Of a stretch of DNA of 37,274 nucleotides, positions 1-7,143 are shown in pieces (position 1 is the first letter of the stretch; every line of letters starts with the position of its first letter). The notes below the pieces were generated by a model. The model was not told the DNA's origin. It worked only from the letters and a program-made list of their open reading frames with translations, and made no database searches. This DNA comes from Candidatus Hungatella pullicola (GTDB lineage Bacteria; Bacillota; Clostridia; Lachnospirales; Lachnospiraceae). The stretch spans positions 1 through 37,274 of the forward strand of contig DXFU01000091.1 of NCBI GenBank assembly GCA_019114305.1, given 5' to 3'. The position numbers were made by a program, and so were the translations under genes.

Positions 1-53
1 AAGGGGGAACCTGCTTCGTTTTTTTGGAAGGAAGAAGAAAAGAGAGAGAATAT

Positions 54-126
54 GCGCGAGTGGCTCAGTTGGTGGAGTACAACCTTGCCAAGGTTGGGGT
101 CGCGGGTTCGAGTCCCGTCTCGCGCT
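54..126 (+). tRNA. tRNA-Gly (anticodon GCC)
   Basis: A complete cloverleaf can be folded. The acceptor stem GCGCGAG pairs with CTCGCGC, the anticodon stem-loop AACCTTGCCAAGGTT presents GCC, and the T arm is GCGGG-TTCGAGT-CCCGT. The discriminator base is T126 and the next bases are not CCA, so CCA would have to be added after transcription. It is the first of three closely spaced tRNAs and probably part of a longer operon beginning left of the window. Confidence 0.96.
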
Positions 127-138
127 CTATAGAATATT

Positions 139-212
139 GGCCCGGTGGCTCAGCTGGTTAGAGCGCCGCCCTGTCACGGCGGAGGTCGTGGGTTCGAATC
201 CCATCCGGGTCG
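139..212 (+). tRNA. tRNA-Asp (anticodon GTC)
   Basis: The acceptor stem GGCCCGG pairs with CCGGGTC (one G-T wobble). The anticodon arm CCGCC-CTGTCAC-GGCGG presents GTC. The T arm is GTGGG-TTCGAAT-CCCAT and the discriminator is G212. CCA is not encoded. It lies 12 nt after tRNA-Gly with no promoter or terminator between, so the two are very likely cotranscribed. Confidence 0.97.
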
Positions 213-239
213 CTTGACAAATAAATAGTTTGTATTTAT

Positions 240-312
240 GGGATCTTAGCTCAGCTGGGAGAGCATCTGCCTTACAAGCAGAGGGTCATAGGTTCGAGCC
301 CTATAGGTCCCA
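240..312 (+). tRNA. tRNA-Val (anticodon TAC)
   Basis: The acceptor stem GGGATCT pairs with AGGTCCC (G-T wobble inside). The anticodon stem CTGC/GCAG carries the loop CTTACAA with anticodon TAC. The T arm is ATAGG-TTCGAGC-CCTAT and the discriminator is A312. CCA is not encoded. It is the last tRNA of the cluster and is followed by an intrinsic terminator. Confidence 0.97.
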
Positions 313-342
313 TTTTTGTGTCAAACTGTAAGAAAAACAGAA

Positions 343-394
343 TCTCCTGCAGAAAACAGCCTTTGACAGCGCTGTTTTTGGCAGGAGTTTTGTT
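343..394 (+). terminator. Intrinsic terminator of the tRNA cluster
   Basis: CTCCTGC (344-350) pairs with GCAGGAG (381-387), and an inner stem AAACAGC/GCTGTTT stacks below it. A T-rich run follows at once (TTTTGTT). It closes the Gly-Asp-Val tRNA operon. Confidence 0.85.
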
Positions 395-439
395 GCCATT
401 ACAAATAAAATTTTATCATTTCTTTGGGACACAGCCGTA

Positions 440-468
440 TTGACAAGAGGAGAAAAAGGATGTAGAAT
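440..468 (+). promoter_or_regulatory. Sigma-A type promoter upstream of the cold-shock gene
   Basis: A perfect -35 TTGACA (440-445) is separated by 17 bp from a -10 TAGAAT (463-468). Transcription should begin near 475, giving a leader of about 130 nt before the cold-shock ATG. The leader contains the hairpin at 499-560. Confidence 0.85.
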
Positions 469-498
469 ACATCTGTATTATCTGATGAGGTTTTGATT

Positions 499-560
499 TC
501 ACATATTTTTGTAAGTCATTATTTTCTTTATGATGATTTACAAAAATATGTGATTTTTTT
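499..560 (+). terminator. Terminator-like hairpin inside the cold-shock gene leader (attenuator or end of a small RNA)
   Basis: A perfect 16-bp inverted repeat (499-514 with 538-553) extends inward by five more pairs, one a G-T wobble. This gives about 21 bp of stem around a 13-nt loop. Seven T residues (554-560) follow directly. By structure this is an intrinsic terminator, yet it lies between a strong promoter (440-468) and the cold-shock gene (605). It may attenuate the gene, act as a temperature-responsive leader, or end a separate RNA of about 85 nt. Structure and position are seen; the role is inference. Confidence 0.7.
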
Positions 561-604
561 ATTTCATGAGATAGTTAATATTTAATTAGTTCAGGAGGTA
601 CGTT

Positions 605-808
605 ATGAATAACGGTACAGTAAAGTGGTTCAACGGAACAAAGGGTTATGGCTTCATTACCAATGATGAGACTGGAGAAGAGGTATTTGTACACTTCACA
701 GGCATTATTGCTGACGGCTACAAAACTCTGGAAGAAGGACAGAAGGTTACTTACGATACAGCAGAGGGCAACAGAGGAATCCAGGCTGTTAATGTGCGTG
801 TAGCTTAA
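605..808 (+). CDS. Cold-shock protein (CspA family, single CSD domain)
   Basis: This 67-residue protein is one cold-shock (OB-fold) domain and nothing else, the usual length of the family. Such proteins bind single-stranded RNA and DNA in the cytosol, melt RNA structure and affect translation and termination. Visible motifs are the N-terminal GTVKWFN, RNP1 as KGYGFIT (usually KGFGFI) and RNP2 as VFVHF, followed by the typical TLEEGQKV. The start is set by AGGAGGT at 593-599, five bases before the ATG. The gene is monocistronic: its promoter is at 440-468 and a strong terminator follows at 827-885. The hairpin in its leader suggests post-initiation control. Family certain; which csp paralogue is not known. 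Confidence 0.95.
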   Translation: MNNGTVKWFNGTKGYGFITNDETGEEVFVHFTGIIADGYKTLEEGQKVTYDTAEGNRGIQAVNVRVA

Positions 809-826
809 TCGGAAATTGAAGACAGG

Positions 827-885
827 AAAAGGACGTCCAGCAAGAGAATCGTCGATGATTTCTTTTACTGGACGTCCTTTTTATT
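827..885. terminator. Bidirectional intrinsic terminator between csp and the minus-strand kinase-like gene
   Basis: AAAAGGACGTCCAG (827-840) pairs perfectly with CTGGACGTCCTTTT (868-881). A T run follows on the plus strand and the A run on the left supplies one for the minus strand, so it can serve both convergent genes. Confidence 0.9.
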
Positions 886-903
886 CTTATTGCCGCTCAG
901 TCA

Positions 904-1515
904 TCATATGGCAGGCGCCTCATAAAGAGAGCGGATGAGATAAGCGGCTGTGTCCTCCCCCAACAGGCTGATATTTAAAAGCATCTGGTGGGAGTCAATG
1001 CTTCCCCATTTTCTTCCTGTGTAGGTTTCGTAATAATTTTTCCTTCTCTTGTCGGCCGATTTAATGGCGGAGACAGCCTCTCTTTCTTTCATATGATAGC
1101 GTTCCATGATTCTTTTCTTCCTGTCTTCCATAGAAGCGCAGATAAATACGTTGATACAATCCGGATTGTCACGGAGAACGTAGTCCCCGCATCTTCCAAT
1201 AATAATACAGGAACCTCTTTTGGCAAGGGTTTCGATGATAGAGGACTGGGCCAAATAGGCGGTATCATTCAGAGGAAGGCCGTAGGATTCCGGAAAGCCA
1301 GTGTTTAAAGGAAGCTGATAGGTGGCAAGAAAGGTATTCAGAGCGGATTCATCCACTTTTTCGATGCTGACAGGGGAAAGCCCCAGCTTATCTGCCGCCA
1401 TTTCAACCAGTTCCCGGTCATACATGGGAATGTGAAGTTCCTGAGAAAGCCGCTGTCCCAGCTGTCGTCCGCCGCTTCCAAACTGCCGGCCAATGGTAAT
1501 GATTCTGTGACTCAT
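904..1515 (-). CDS. Cytidylate kinase-like family protein
   Basis: This 203-residue protein belongs to the cytidylate kinase-like family, P-loop nucleotide kinases distinct from canonical Cmk. It begins MSHRIITIGRQFGSGG, an N-terminal P-loop of the family's GR-x-x-GSGG type, followed by a conserved YDRELVEMAA segment. A second conserved stretch, GSCIIIGRCGDYVLRD, lies in the middle, and a basic lid-like region (SADKRRKNYYETYTGR) follows. The phosphate acceptor of the family is not settled, so no reaction is assigned. I chose the start at 1515, preceded by AAAGGAGGG. An upstream in-frame ATG at 1563 overlaps a probable -10 element (1562-1567) and would lie outside the transcript. The gene is convergent with csp and divergent from the deacetylase gene. 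Confidence 0.85.
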   Translation of the reverse strand: MSHRIITIGRQFGSGGRQLGQRLSQELHIPMYDRELVEMAADKLGLSPVSIEKVDESALNTFLATYQLPLNTGFPESYGLPLNDTAYLAQSSIIETLAKRGSCIIIGRCGDYVLRDNPDCINVFICASMEDRKKRIMERYHMKEREAVSAIKSADKRRKNYYETYTGRKWGSIDSHQMLLNISLLGEDTAAYLIRSLYEAPAI

Positions 1516-1561
1516 AAATATCCCTCCTTTGCAGGAAGATGTCCTGCTGTTTTCTGATTCC

Positions 1562-1567
1562 ATTATA
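1562..1567 (-). promoter_or_regulatory. Probable -10 element of the cytidylate kinase-like gene
   Basis: The minus strand reads TATAAT here, 47 bases upstream of the chosen ATG (1515). No good -35 is visible 16-18 bp further up, so this is a partial call. It matters because it argues against the longer reading frame starting at 1563. Confidence 0.45.
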
Positions 1568-1631
1568 CTCTAGTTTCAAGGTTTAATCCAGTAGATAGAA
1601 TCATAGAATGTAGGATAAGGAGGGGATACCA

Positions 1632-2303
1632 ATGCGGGTAAGTACAAAGCTTTTTTTGTGGGGAATTGTTGCAGCGGCGGATTTATTTTTGGGATACGGG
1701 ATTTGGAAAACCTGCACTCAGTCCTGGGAAGCCTCTGCTTTGTCTGTGGAAAAACAGGTGGCAATTACCTTTGATGATGGTCCTCATTCCATTTATACAG
1801 CCAGACTTTTAGACGGACTGAGAGAGCGGGATGTAAAGGCAAGTTTTTTCCTTTTGGGACAGAATATTGCGGGAAAGGAAGCTATTGTTCAGCAAATGGA
1901 GCTGGACGGACATATGATCGGCAATCATGGTTTTTCTCACGTACAAATGAATCAGGAGTCTGTCTGTGAGGCTGTGAAGCAGGTAGAAAAAACCAATGAC
2001 CTTGTAGAGGAGATTACAGGAAAACGGCCTGAGTATTTTCGCCCCCCTTTTGGGAGCTGGAGTGAAGAGATGGAATCTGAGGTTGGAATGACAGTAGCTT
2101 TGTGGAATCTGGACTCCCTGGATTGGAAGTATCAGGATACGGGGAAGGTGACCAAGGCAATATTAAAGGAAATAGAGCCAGGAGATATTATTTTAATGCA
2201 TGATGTATTTCCAACCTCTGTGGAAGCCGCTCTTCAGGTCATTGACACTTTATCCAGCCAAGGCTATACTTTTGTTACAGCAGATGAACTTTTAGTGGAC
2301 TGA
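1632..2303 (+). CDS. Membrane-anchored polysaccharide deacetylase (NodB domain, CE4)
   Basis: The 223-residue protein has one N-terminal hydrophobic segment (about residues 6-24, signal anchor) and a NodB homology domain. All five CE4 motifs are visible: TFDDGP (D48, D49), the zinc histidines in HGFSH (H99, H103), RPPFG (R137), LDSLDW (D161-D164) and LMHD (H190). Family members remove N-acetyl groups from peptidoglycan or related glycans outside the membrane, using a metal ion. The catalytic set looks intact. The start follows AAGGAGGGG with a short spacer. It precedes rarA by 55 bp and may be cotranscribed with it. A sporulation deacetylase (PdaB-like) or a vegetative wall enzyme are both possible. 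A second NodB protein is at 25999-27258. Confidence 0.88.
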   Translation: MRVSTKLFLWGIVAAADLFLGYGIWKTCTQSWEASALSVEKQVAITFDDGPHSIYTARLLDGLRERDVKASFFLLGQNIAGKEAIVQQMELDGHMIGNHGFSHVQMNQESVCEAVKQVEKTNDLVEEITGKRPEYFRPPFGSWSEEMESEVGMTVALWNLDSLDWKYQDTGKVTKAILKEIEPGDIILMHDVFPTSVEAALQVIDTLSSQGYTFVTADELLVD

Positions 2304-2358
2304 ACCCTACAGGAACGAAAGAGATATGGAAGGGGCAGCCGTAGACAGGAGAAAAAGC

Positions 2359-3699
2359 ATGGATTTATTTGACTATATGAGACAGAACACTATGGAAAAG
2401 GAGGCTCCTTTGGCCTCCAGACTGAGACCTTCTACTCTGGAGGAGGTTGTGGGACAGCAGCATATTATTGGAAAGGATAAACTGCTCTATCGGGCCATTA
2501 AAGCAGATAAGCTGGGGTCCCTAATTTTTTACGGTCCTCCGGGAACAGGAAAGACCACATTGGCTAAGGTCATAGCCAATACCACCAGTGCCGGATTTCG
2601 TCAGATTAATGCCACAGTTGCGGGAAAAAAAGATATGGAGGAGATTGTGGCTGAGGCTAAAAATAATCTGGGTATGTATGGAAAGAAAACAATTCTGTTT
2701 GTAGATGAGATTCACCGCTTTAACAAGGGTCAGCAGGATTATCTCCTTCCATTTGTGGAAGACGGTACGTTGATTCTGATTGGAGCCACTACGGAAAATC
2801 CTTATTTTGAGGTTAACAGCGCTCTTCTTTCCCGTTCCAGAGTCTTTGAACTGAAACCGCTGGAAAAAGATGATATAAAAATTCTCATTCAAAGGGCTGT
2901 TTATGATAGGGAAAAGGGAATGGGAGCCTACGACGGAGAGATTGATGAGGAGGCTTTGGAATTCCTGGCAGATGTAGCAAACGGAGACGCAAGGGCAGCC
3001 TTAAATGCTGTAGAACTGGGAATTATGACCACGGACCGGTCTGAGGATGGAAAAATTCATATCAATCTGGCTGTAGCTCAGGAATGTATTCAGAAAAGGG
3101 CGGTCAGATACGATAAGGATGGGGACAACCATTACGATACCATTTCCGCGTTCATTAAAAGCATGAGAGGTTCAGATCCCGATGCAGCGGTATATTATCT
3201 GGCCCGTATGCTTTACGCGGGAGAAGATATTAAATTCATTGCCAGGCGAATTATGATATGCGCCGCTGAGGATGTAGGAAATGCAGATCCTCAGGCTCTT
3301 GTGGTGGCTGTTGCGGCCGCCCAGGCGGCGGAGAGAATTGGTCTTCCGGAAGCGCAGATTATTTTATCTCAGGCTGTAACTTATGTGGCCAGCGCACCGA
3401 AAAGCAATGCAGCCTGTATGGCAGTGTTTGAGGCCATGGAAGCGGTTAAGGACAAAAAAACCATGCCGGTTCCAGTTCACCTACAGGACAGTCATTATAA
3501 GGGAGCTGCCAAGCTGGGGCATGGACATGGATATCTTTATGCCCATGACTATCCCAATCATTATGTAAAGCAGCAGTATCTTCCTGATGGAATGGAAGAA
3601 ATGAGTTTTTATCATCCCACAGAAAACGGCTACGAAAAAAAGATAAGAGACCATATGGAATTTTTGAAGCGATCCGTTGAGGAAGGAGAACAGGAATGA
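2359..3699 (+). CDS. rarA: Replication-associated recombination protein A (RarA/MgsA-type AAA+ ATPase)
   Basis: This 446-residue AAA+ ATPase of the RarA/WRNIP1/clamp-loader-like group acts at stalled replication forks. Walker A is GPPGTGKT (residues 59-66) and Walker B is FVDEIH (D116, E117), followed by the RFNKGQQD stretch typical of RarA and the sensor segment LIGATTENP. The C-terminal tetramerisation part contains GHGYLYAHDYPNHYV. Length fits the family. I start at ATG 2359 (MDLFDYMRQN), which has AGGAG seven bases upstream and matches the usual N-terminus of the family. The in-frame ATG at 2326 has no comparable site. The stop overlaps the next gene's start by 4 bp, indicating translational coupling with the phosphodiesterase. 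Confidence 0.95.
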   Translation: MDLFDYMRQNTMEKEAPLASRLRPSTLEEVVGQQHIIGKDKLLYRAIKADKLGSLIFYGPPGTGKTTLAKVIANTTSAGFRQINATVAGKKDMEEIVAEAKNNLGMYGKKTILFVDEIHRFNKGQQDYLLPFVEDGTLILIGATTENPYFEVNSALLSRSRVFELKPLEKDDIKILIQRAVYDREKGMGAYDGEIDEEALEFLADVANGDARAALNAVELGIMTTDRSEDGKIHINLAVAQECIQKRAVRYDKDGDNHYDTISAFIKSMRGSDPDAAVYYLARMLYAGEDIKFIARRIMICAAEDVGNADPQALVVAVAAAQAAERIGLPEAQIILSQAVTYVASAPKSNAACMAVFEAMEAVKDKKTMPVPVHLQDSHYKGAAKLGHGHGYLYAHDYPNHYVKQQYLPDGMEEMSFYHPTENGYEKKIRDHMEFLKRSVEEGEQE

Positions 3700-4988
3700 A
3701 AAAGAGGCGGATGATTGTTTTATCATTGGATGGGGTAGGAAGCAGGGACCTTCCTTTTTTGGAAACTCTGCCAGTGTTTTCTGACTTTTTACGCGAAGCT
3801 GCCGGCTGCCGACAGGTGACAAGCGTTTATCCCAGTTTAACTTACCCCGCCCATACAACGATTGTGACAGGGCGGCTGCCAGCGCAACATGGAATTATAA
3901 ACAATCTGAAGCTTCAGCCAGAACGGGAACCTTCGGACTGGTTCTGGCAGAGAAAATATATCAAAGGCACAACGCTCTACGATGAAGCCGCAAAAAGGGG
4001 CTGGAAAACGGCTGCTTTCTTGTGGCCGGTTACAGGAGGGGCAAAAATCCGATGGAATATGCCGGAGGTTCTTCCAAACAGACTGTGGCAGAACCAGGTT
4101 ATGGTCAGTGCCATAAACGGAAGTCCCTTGTTTCAGCTGGATTTGCTGAAACGTTTCGGACACTTAAGAGATGGAATCCGTCAGCCTCAGCTGGATGATT
4201 TTGTTTTTGAGTCTGTATTATACACTTTGGAAAAACACAGGCCGGAGCTGATACTGGTTCATTTAACAGATGCAGACAGCCAGCGCCACATTTATGGGGT
4301 AGAAAGTCATCAGGCAGAAGAAGCCTTGGTCCGCCACGGGAACAGGCTGAACAGGCTGTTAAATACACTGGACAGGCTGGGGCTGAAAGAAGAGACAGAT
4401 CTGGTAATTTTGGGAGATCATTATCAGAAAGATGTGAAAACGGCTTTATATCCGAACTATTATCTGGTAAAAAAAGGATTCATTGAGATTCGAAAGGGAA
4501 AAGTTAAGCAATGGAAAATTTTGGCCAGGGATTGTGACGGCTCCTGTTACATTTATGTAAAAGATCCCTGTTTTCTTCCGGCTGCGAAGGCTTTATTTGG
4601 TCGTCTGGCAGAGAGGGAGGGCAGCGGTATTGAAAGAATATATTCCAGGGAGGAAGCAGAACAATTAGGAGCAGATCCTCAATGCGCTCTTATGCTGGAG
4701 GCAAAGAAAGGGTACTATTTTCAGAATGGGTGGCAGAAATACCAGGTGGAAAAAGGAGCCTCCGATCACCATAGAGGCGTTGTCATACAGGCAGCTACCC
4801 ACGGTTATTATCCTTATGAGAAGGGATATGAGACCTTTTTTATGGCTTCCGGTCCGGACTTTAAGCCAGGTGTCCGGGCAGAGAAAATGACCCTTGCAGA
4901 TGAAGGGCCTACTTTGGCGGCTGCCTTAGGTTTTTCATTAGGAAGAACAGACGGCAAAACGATGAGAGATCTTCTAAGGCTGGGCTAA
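3696..4988 (+). CDS. Alkaline phosphatase superfamily phosphodiesterase / nucleotide pyrophosphatase-like protein
   Basis: The 430-residue protein fits the type I phosphodiesterase/nucleotide pyrophosphatase family. The N-terminus has the metal ligand in LSLDGVG (D12) and the nucleophile motif TYPAHTTIVTG (Thr54 after His53), followed by PAQHGI. Further metal-binding motifs are TDADSQRHIYG (near residue 190), LGDHYQ (near 242) and ATHGYYP (near 368). No signal peptide is visible, so it should be cytoplasmic. Its ATG overlaps the rarA stop (ATGA), with AGGAG just upstream. The substrate cannot be told from sequence: nucleotides, phosphodiesters of surface polymers and phosphonates are all handled in the superfamily. 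Coupling to rarA is probably positional and not functional. Confidence 0.85.
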   Translation: MKKRRMIVLSLDGVGSRDLPFLETLPVFSDFLREAAGCRQVTSVYPSLTYPAHTTIVTGRLPAQHGIINNLKLQPEREPSDWFWQRKYIKGTTLYDEAAKRGWKTAAFLWPVTGGAKIRWNMPEVLPNRLWQNQVMVSAINGSPLFQLDLLKRFGHLRDGIRQPQLDDFVFESVLYTLEKHRPELILVHLTDADSQRHIYGVESHQAEEALVRHGNRLNRLLNTLDRLGLKEETDLVILGDHYQKDVKTALYPNYYLVKKGFIEIRKGKVKQWKILARDCDGSCYIYVKDPCFLPAAKALFGRLAEREGSGIERIYSREEAEQLGADPQCALMLEAKKGYYFQNGWQKYQVEKGASDHHRGVVIQAATHGYYPYEKGYETFFMASGPDFKPGVRAEKMTLADEGPTLAAALGFSLGRTDGKTMRDLLRLG

Positions 4989-4991
4989 AGC

Positions 4992-5020
4992 TTGCCATGA
5001 AATCATTTCTTTAGTACAAT
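4992..5020 (+). promoter_or_regulatory. Promoter of the adenine methylase gene
   Basis: TTGCCA (4992-4997), a 17-bp spacer and TACAAT (5015-5020). It starts just after the phosphodiesterase stop, so the methylase is probably transcribed on its own. Confidence 0.7.
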
Positions 5021-5060
5021 AGGAGGCATTGCAAAACGGAAGAACAGGAGCAGATATGGG

Positions 5061-5921
5061 ATGAAGTACATTAAAAGCCCTCTCAATTATACAGGGGGTA
5101 AATACAAGATTTTGCAGCCTATTTTGGGAGCGTTTCCCCAGACCATTCACACCTTTGTGGATTTGTTTGCCGGCGGCTTTAATGTGGGAATTAACGTGGA
5201 GGCGGACACCATTGTCTGCAATGATCAGATTACCTATGTCATTCAGATGTTTCAGATGTTTCGGGATACTCCTTTGGAGGTATTAAAAAGGAGTATCCTT
5301 GAGATTATTGACGAGTATCAGCTGAGCCAGCATAACAAAGAGGGGTATTACGCTCTGAGAGAGCATTACAACAGAAGCAGGGATATGACAGAGCTGTTTG
5401 TGCTGGCCTGTTACTCCTTTAATCATCAGATACGTTTTAATAACAGCCATGGCTTCAATGCGCCTTTTGGTAAGAACAGAAGCTCCTATAACCCGTCTAT
5501 TGAGAAGAATCTGGAAGAATTCTGCGTGGCTCTTCAGAAGAAAAATATTGTATTCTCTAATGAGGATTTTATGGAGATGGATCTGTCAGGACTGGGAGAA
5601 GGAGATCTGGTATACTGTGATCCGCCTTATCTGATTTCTACCGGTAATTATAATGACGGAAACCGTGGATTTAAGGACTGGAAGGAGGAACAGGAACAGC
5701 AGCTTCTCTCCCTTTTAGATCATTTAAACGGTCAGGGAGTTCGTTTTGCCTTGTCAAATGTCCTGCATCATAAGGGGATGTCCAACCGTCTGCTGTTGGA
5801 TTGGAGCAGGAAATATCATATTTCTTATATAGATAAAAGCTATTCCAACTGCAGTTATCAGTTTAAAGACAGGGAGACAGTCACCGTAGAAGTGCTGATT
5901 ACCAATTATCCCCATTCATAA
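5061..5921 (+). CDS. dam: Solitary Dam-type DNA adenine N6-methyltransferase (D12 class)
   Basis: The 286-residue protein is a D12-class (Dam/DpnM-like) N6-adenine methyltransferase. The opening SPLNYTGGKYKIL is the class's N-terminal motif. FVDLFAGGFNVG (about residues 32-43) is the S-adenosylmethionine motif and VYCDPPYLIS (near residue 186) is the catalytic DPPY motif. The target is probably a short palindrome such as GATC, by family analogy only. No restriction endonuclease or specificity subunit is encoded next to it: neighbours are a phosphodiesterase and a lactonase-family protein. It therefore looks like an orphan methylase with a possible role in epigenetic control, phage defence evasion or mismatch repair marking. 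The start is preceded by AGGAG ten bases upstream. A nearby ATG at 5055 runs straight into a stop. Confidence 0.9.
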   Translation: MKYIKSPLNYTGGKYKILQPILGAFPQTIHTFVDLFAGGFNVGINVEADTIVCNDQITYVIQMFQMFRDTPLEVLKRSILEIIDEYQLSQHNKEGYYALREHYNRSRDMTELFVLACYSFNHQIRFNNSHGFNAPFGKNRSSYNPSIEKNLEEFCVALQKKNIVFSNEDFMEMDLSGLGEGDLVYCDPPYLISTGNYNDGNRGFKDWKEEQEQQLLSLLDHLNGQGVRFALSNVLHHKGMSNRLLLDWSRKYHISYIDKSYSNCSYQFKDRETVTVEVLITNYPHS

Positions 5922-5940
5922 AGATTACCAACACTTTACC

Positions 5941-5969
5941 TTAACAAATGGTGGTTTTTATGATATGAT
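5941..5969 (+). promoter_or_regulatory. Promoter of the lactonase-family gene
   Basis: TTAACA (5941-5946), a 17-bp spacer and TATGAT (5964-5969), with the gene's AGGAGG shortly downstream. Confidence 0.75.
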
Positions 5970-6009
5970 ACTTTTAGTTTGACAAGGAGAATCACAGGAG
6001 GACAGAATT

Positions 6010-7068
6010 ATGAAAGGTAAGTACATGGCATATGTGGGGTCATACTCCTACAACGGACAGGCAAAGGGCATTACTGTTTTTGACGTTGACGTAGAGAAGG
6101 GAAGATTTACCTATCGGTATGAGGAAGAGGTAAACAATTCTTCTTATCTGATTGCGTCCAGCAATGGGAAGACACTGTATTCCATCGCGGACGAGGGAGT
6201 AGTATCCTTCCGTATCCATGAAAACGGCGCAATTACCAGATTGAATACAGCCAATATAAAGGGAATGAGAGGCTGTCATCTGTCTACAGACGCAGAGGAT
6301 AAATATATATTTGTATCTGGATACCATGATGGAAAGGCAACTGTGCTGAAGCTGAATTCGGACGGCAGCGTAGGTAAAATTGTGGATGGCGTGTTCCACA
6401 AAGGGCTTGGAAGCGTTGCGGAAAGAAATTTCCGGCCTCATGTCAGCTGTACCAGAAGAACACCGGACGGCAAATTTGTTATGGTGGCAGACGTGGGAAT
6501 TGACCAGGTTAAGATTTACCGCTTTAATGAGAGAGATGAAAAACTGGTTCTGGTGGATGCTTTAAGATCCGAACTGGAATCCGGGCCTAAGTGCTTCCGC
6601 TTCAGCAAAGATGGGCGGTTCTTCTACCTGCTTCATGAGCTGAAGAATACCATTGATGTTTATACATATGAAACCGGAGACAGACAGCCTAAGATTGAAA
6701 AAATACAGTCTATTTCCACTACCGGCGATAACCCTATCAGTCAGCTGACCGCGGCCTGCGCCATGAGATTTTCTACGGATGAGAGGCATATGTTCTGCGG
6801 AAATGCGGGGGATAATACGGTTACTGTTTACAACAGAGATCCGGAAACAGGACTTTTAGAAACTGTGTGCTCTCTTCCGATCAGTGGAAGTTATCCTAAG
6901 GATATATGTGTATTCCCTGATGACAAGCATATCGCCTGCGTGAATAATGAAAGCGGTTCCATCACATTCTTTACTGTAAATTATGAAAAGGGACTGTTGA
7001 TTATGAACGGCAAGGAAATTAAAGTGAATGAACCAAACAGCTGCGTCATTGTAAAGGTACACGACTAA
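6010..7068 (+). CDS. Lactonase family protein (seven-bladed beta-propeller, 6-phosphogluconolactonase-like)
   Basis: This 352-residue protein fits the lactonase/YbhE-Pgl family, cytosolic beta-propellers, some of which hydrolyse 6-phosphogluconolactone. The start YVGSYSYNGQAKGITVF matches the family's first blade. Repeated blade-like strands of the form SxDGKFxxVxxxGxDxVxxYxF occur throughout (for instance HVSCTRRTPDGKFVMVADVG). Length is normal and there is no signal peptide. The AGGAGG site lies nine bases before the ATG. It has its own promoter and terminator, so no operon partner helps fix the substrate. The fold is clear, but many members have no proven lactonase activity, so the Pgl reaction is tentative. 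Confidence 0.88.
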   Translation: MKGKYMAYVGSYSYNGQAKGITVFDVDVEKGRFTYRYEEEVNNSSYLIASSNGKTLYSIADEGVVSFRIHENGAITRLNTANIKGMRGCHLSTDAEDKYIFVSGYHDGKATVLKLNSDGSVGKIVDGVFHKGLGSVAERNFRPHVSCTRRTPDGKFVMVADVGIDQVKIYRFNERDEKLVLVDALRSELESGPKCFRFSKDGRFFYLLHELKNTIDVYTYETGDRQPKIEKIQSISTTGDNPISQLTAACAMRFSTDERHMFCGNAGDNTVTVYNRDPETGLLETVCSLPISGSYPKDICVFPDDKHIACVNNESGSITFFTVNYEKGLLIMNGKEIKVNEPNSCVIVKVHD

Positions 7069-7070
7069 TC

Positions 7071-7110
7071 AAAAGGCCGGCCCCTGTTTTCATAGAGGCT
7101 GGCTTTTATA
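7071..7110 (+). terminator. Intrinsic terminator after the lactonase-family gene
   Basis: AAAAGGCCGGCC pairs with GGCTGGCTTTT with one bulged G and one wobble pair. It is followed by T-rich sequence. It sits 3 bases after the stop codon. Confidence 0.7.
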
Positions 7111-7143
7111 CATAAAACACACTAGAATACACAGGAGGAAGCT

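Noticed and set aside
1-312. tRNA cluster as an attachment site of an integrated element
   Set aside because: No integrase, phage or conjugation gene and no repeated tRNA 3' end was seen in the window.
4992-5921. Restriction-modification system around the adenine methylase
   Set aside because: Neither neighbour looks like an endonuclease or specificity subunit; both are recognisable enzymes of other families.
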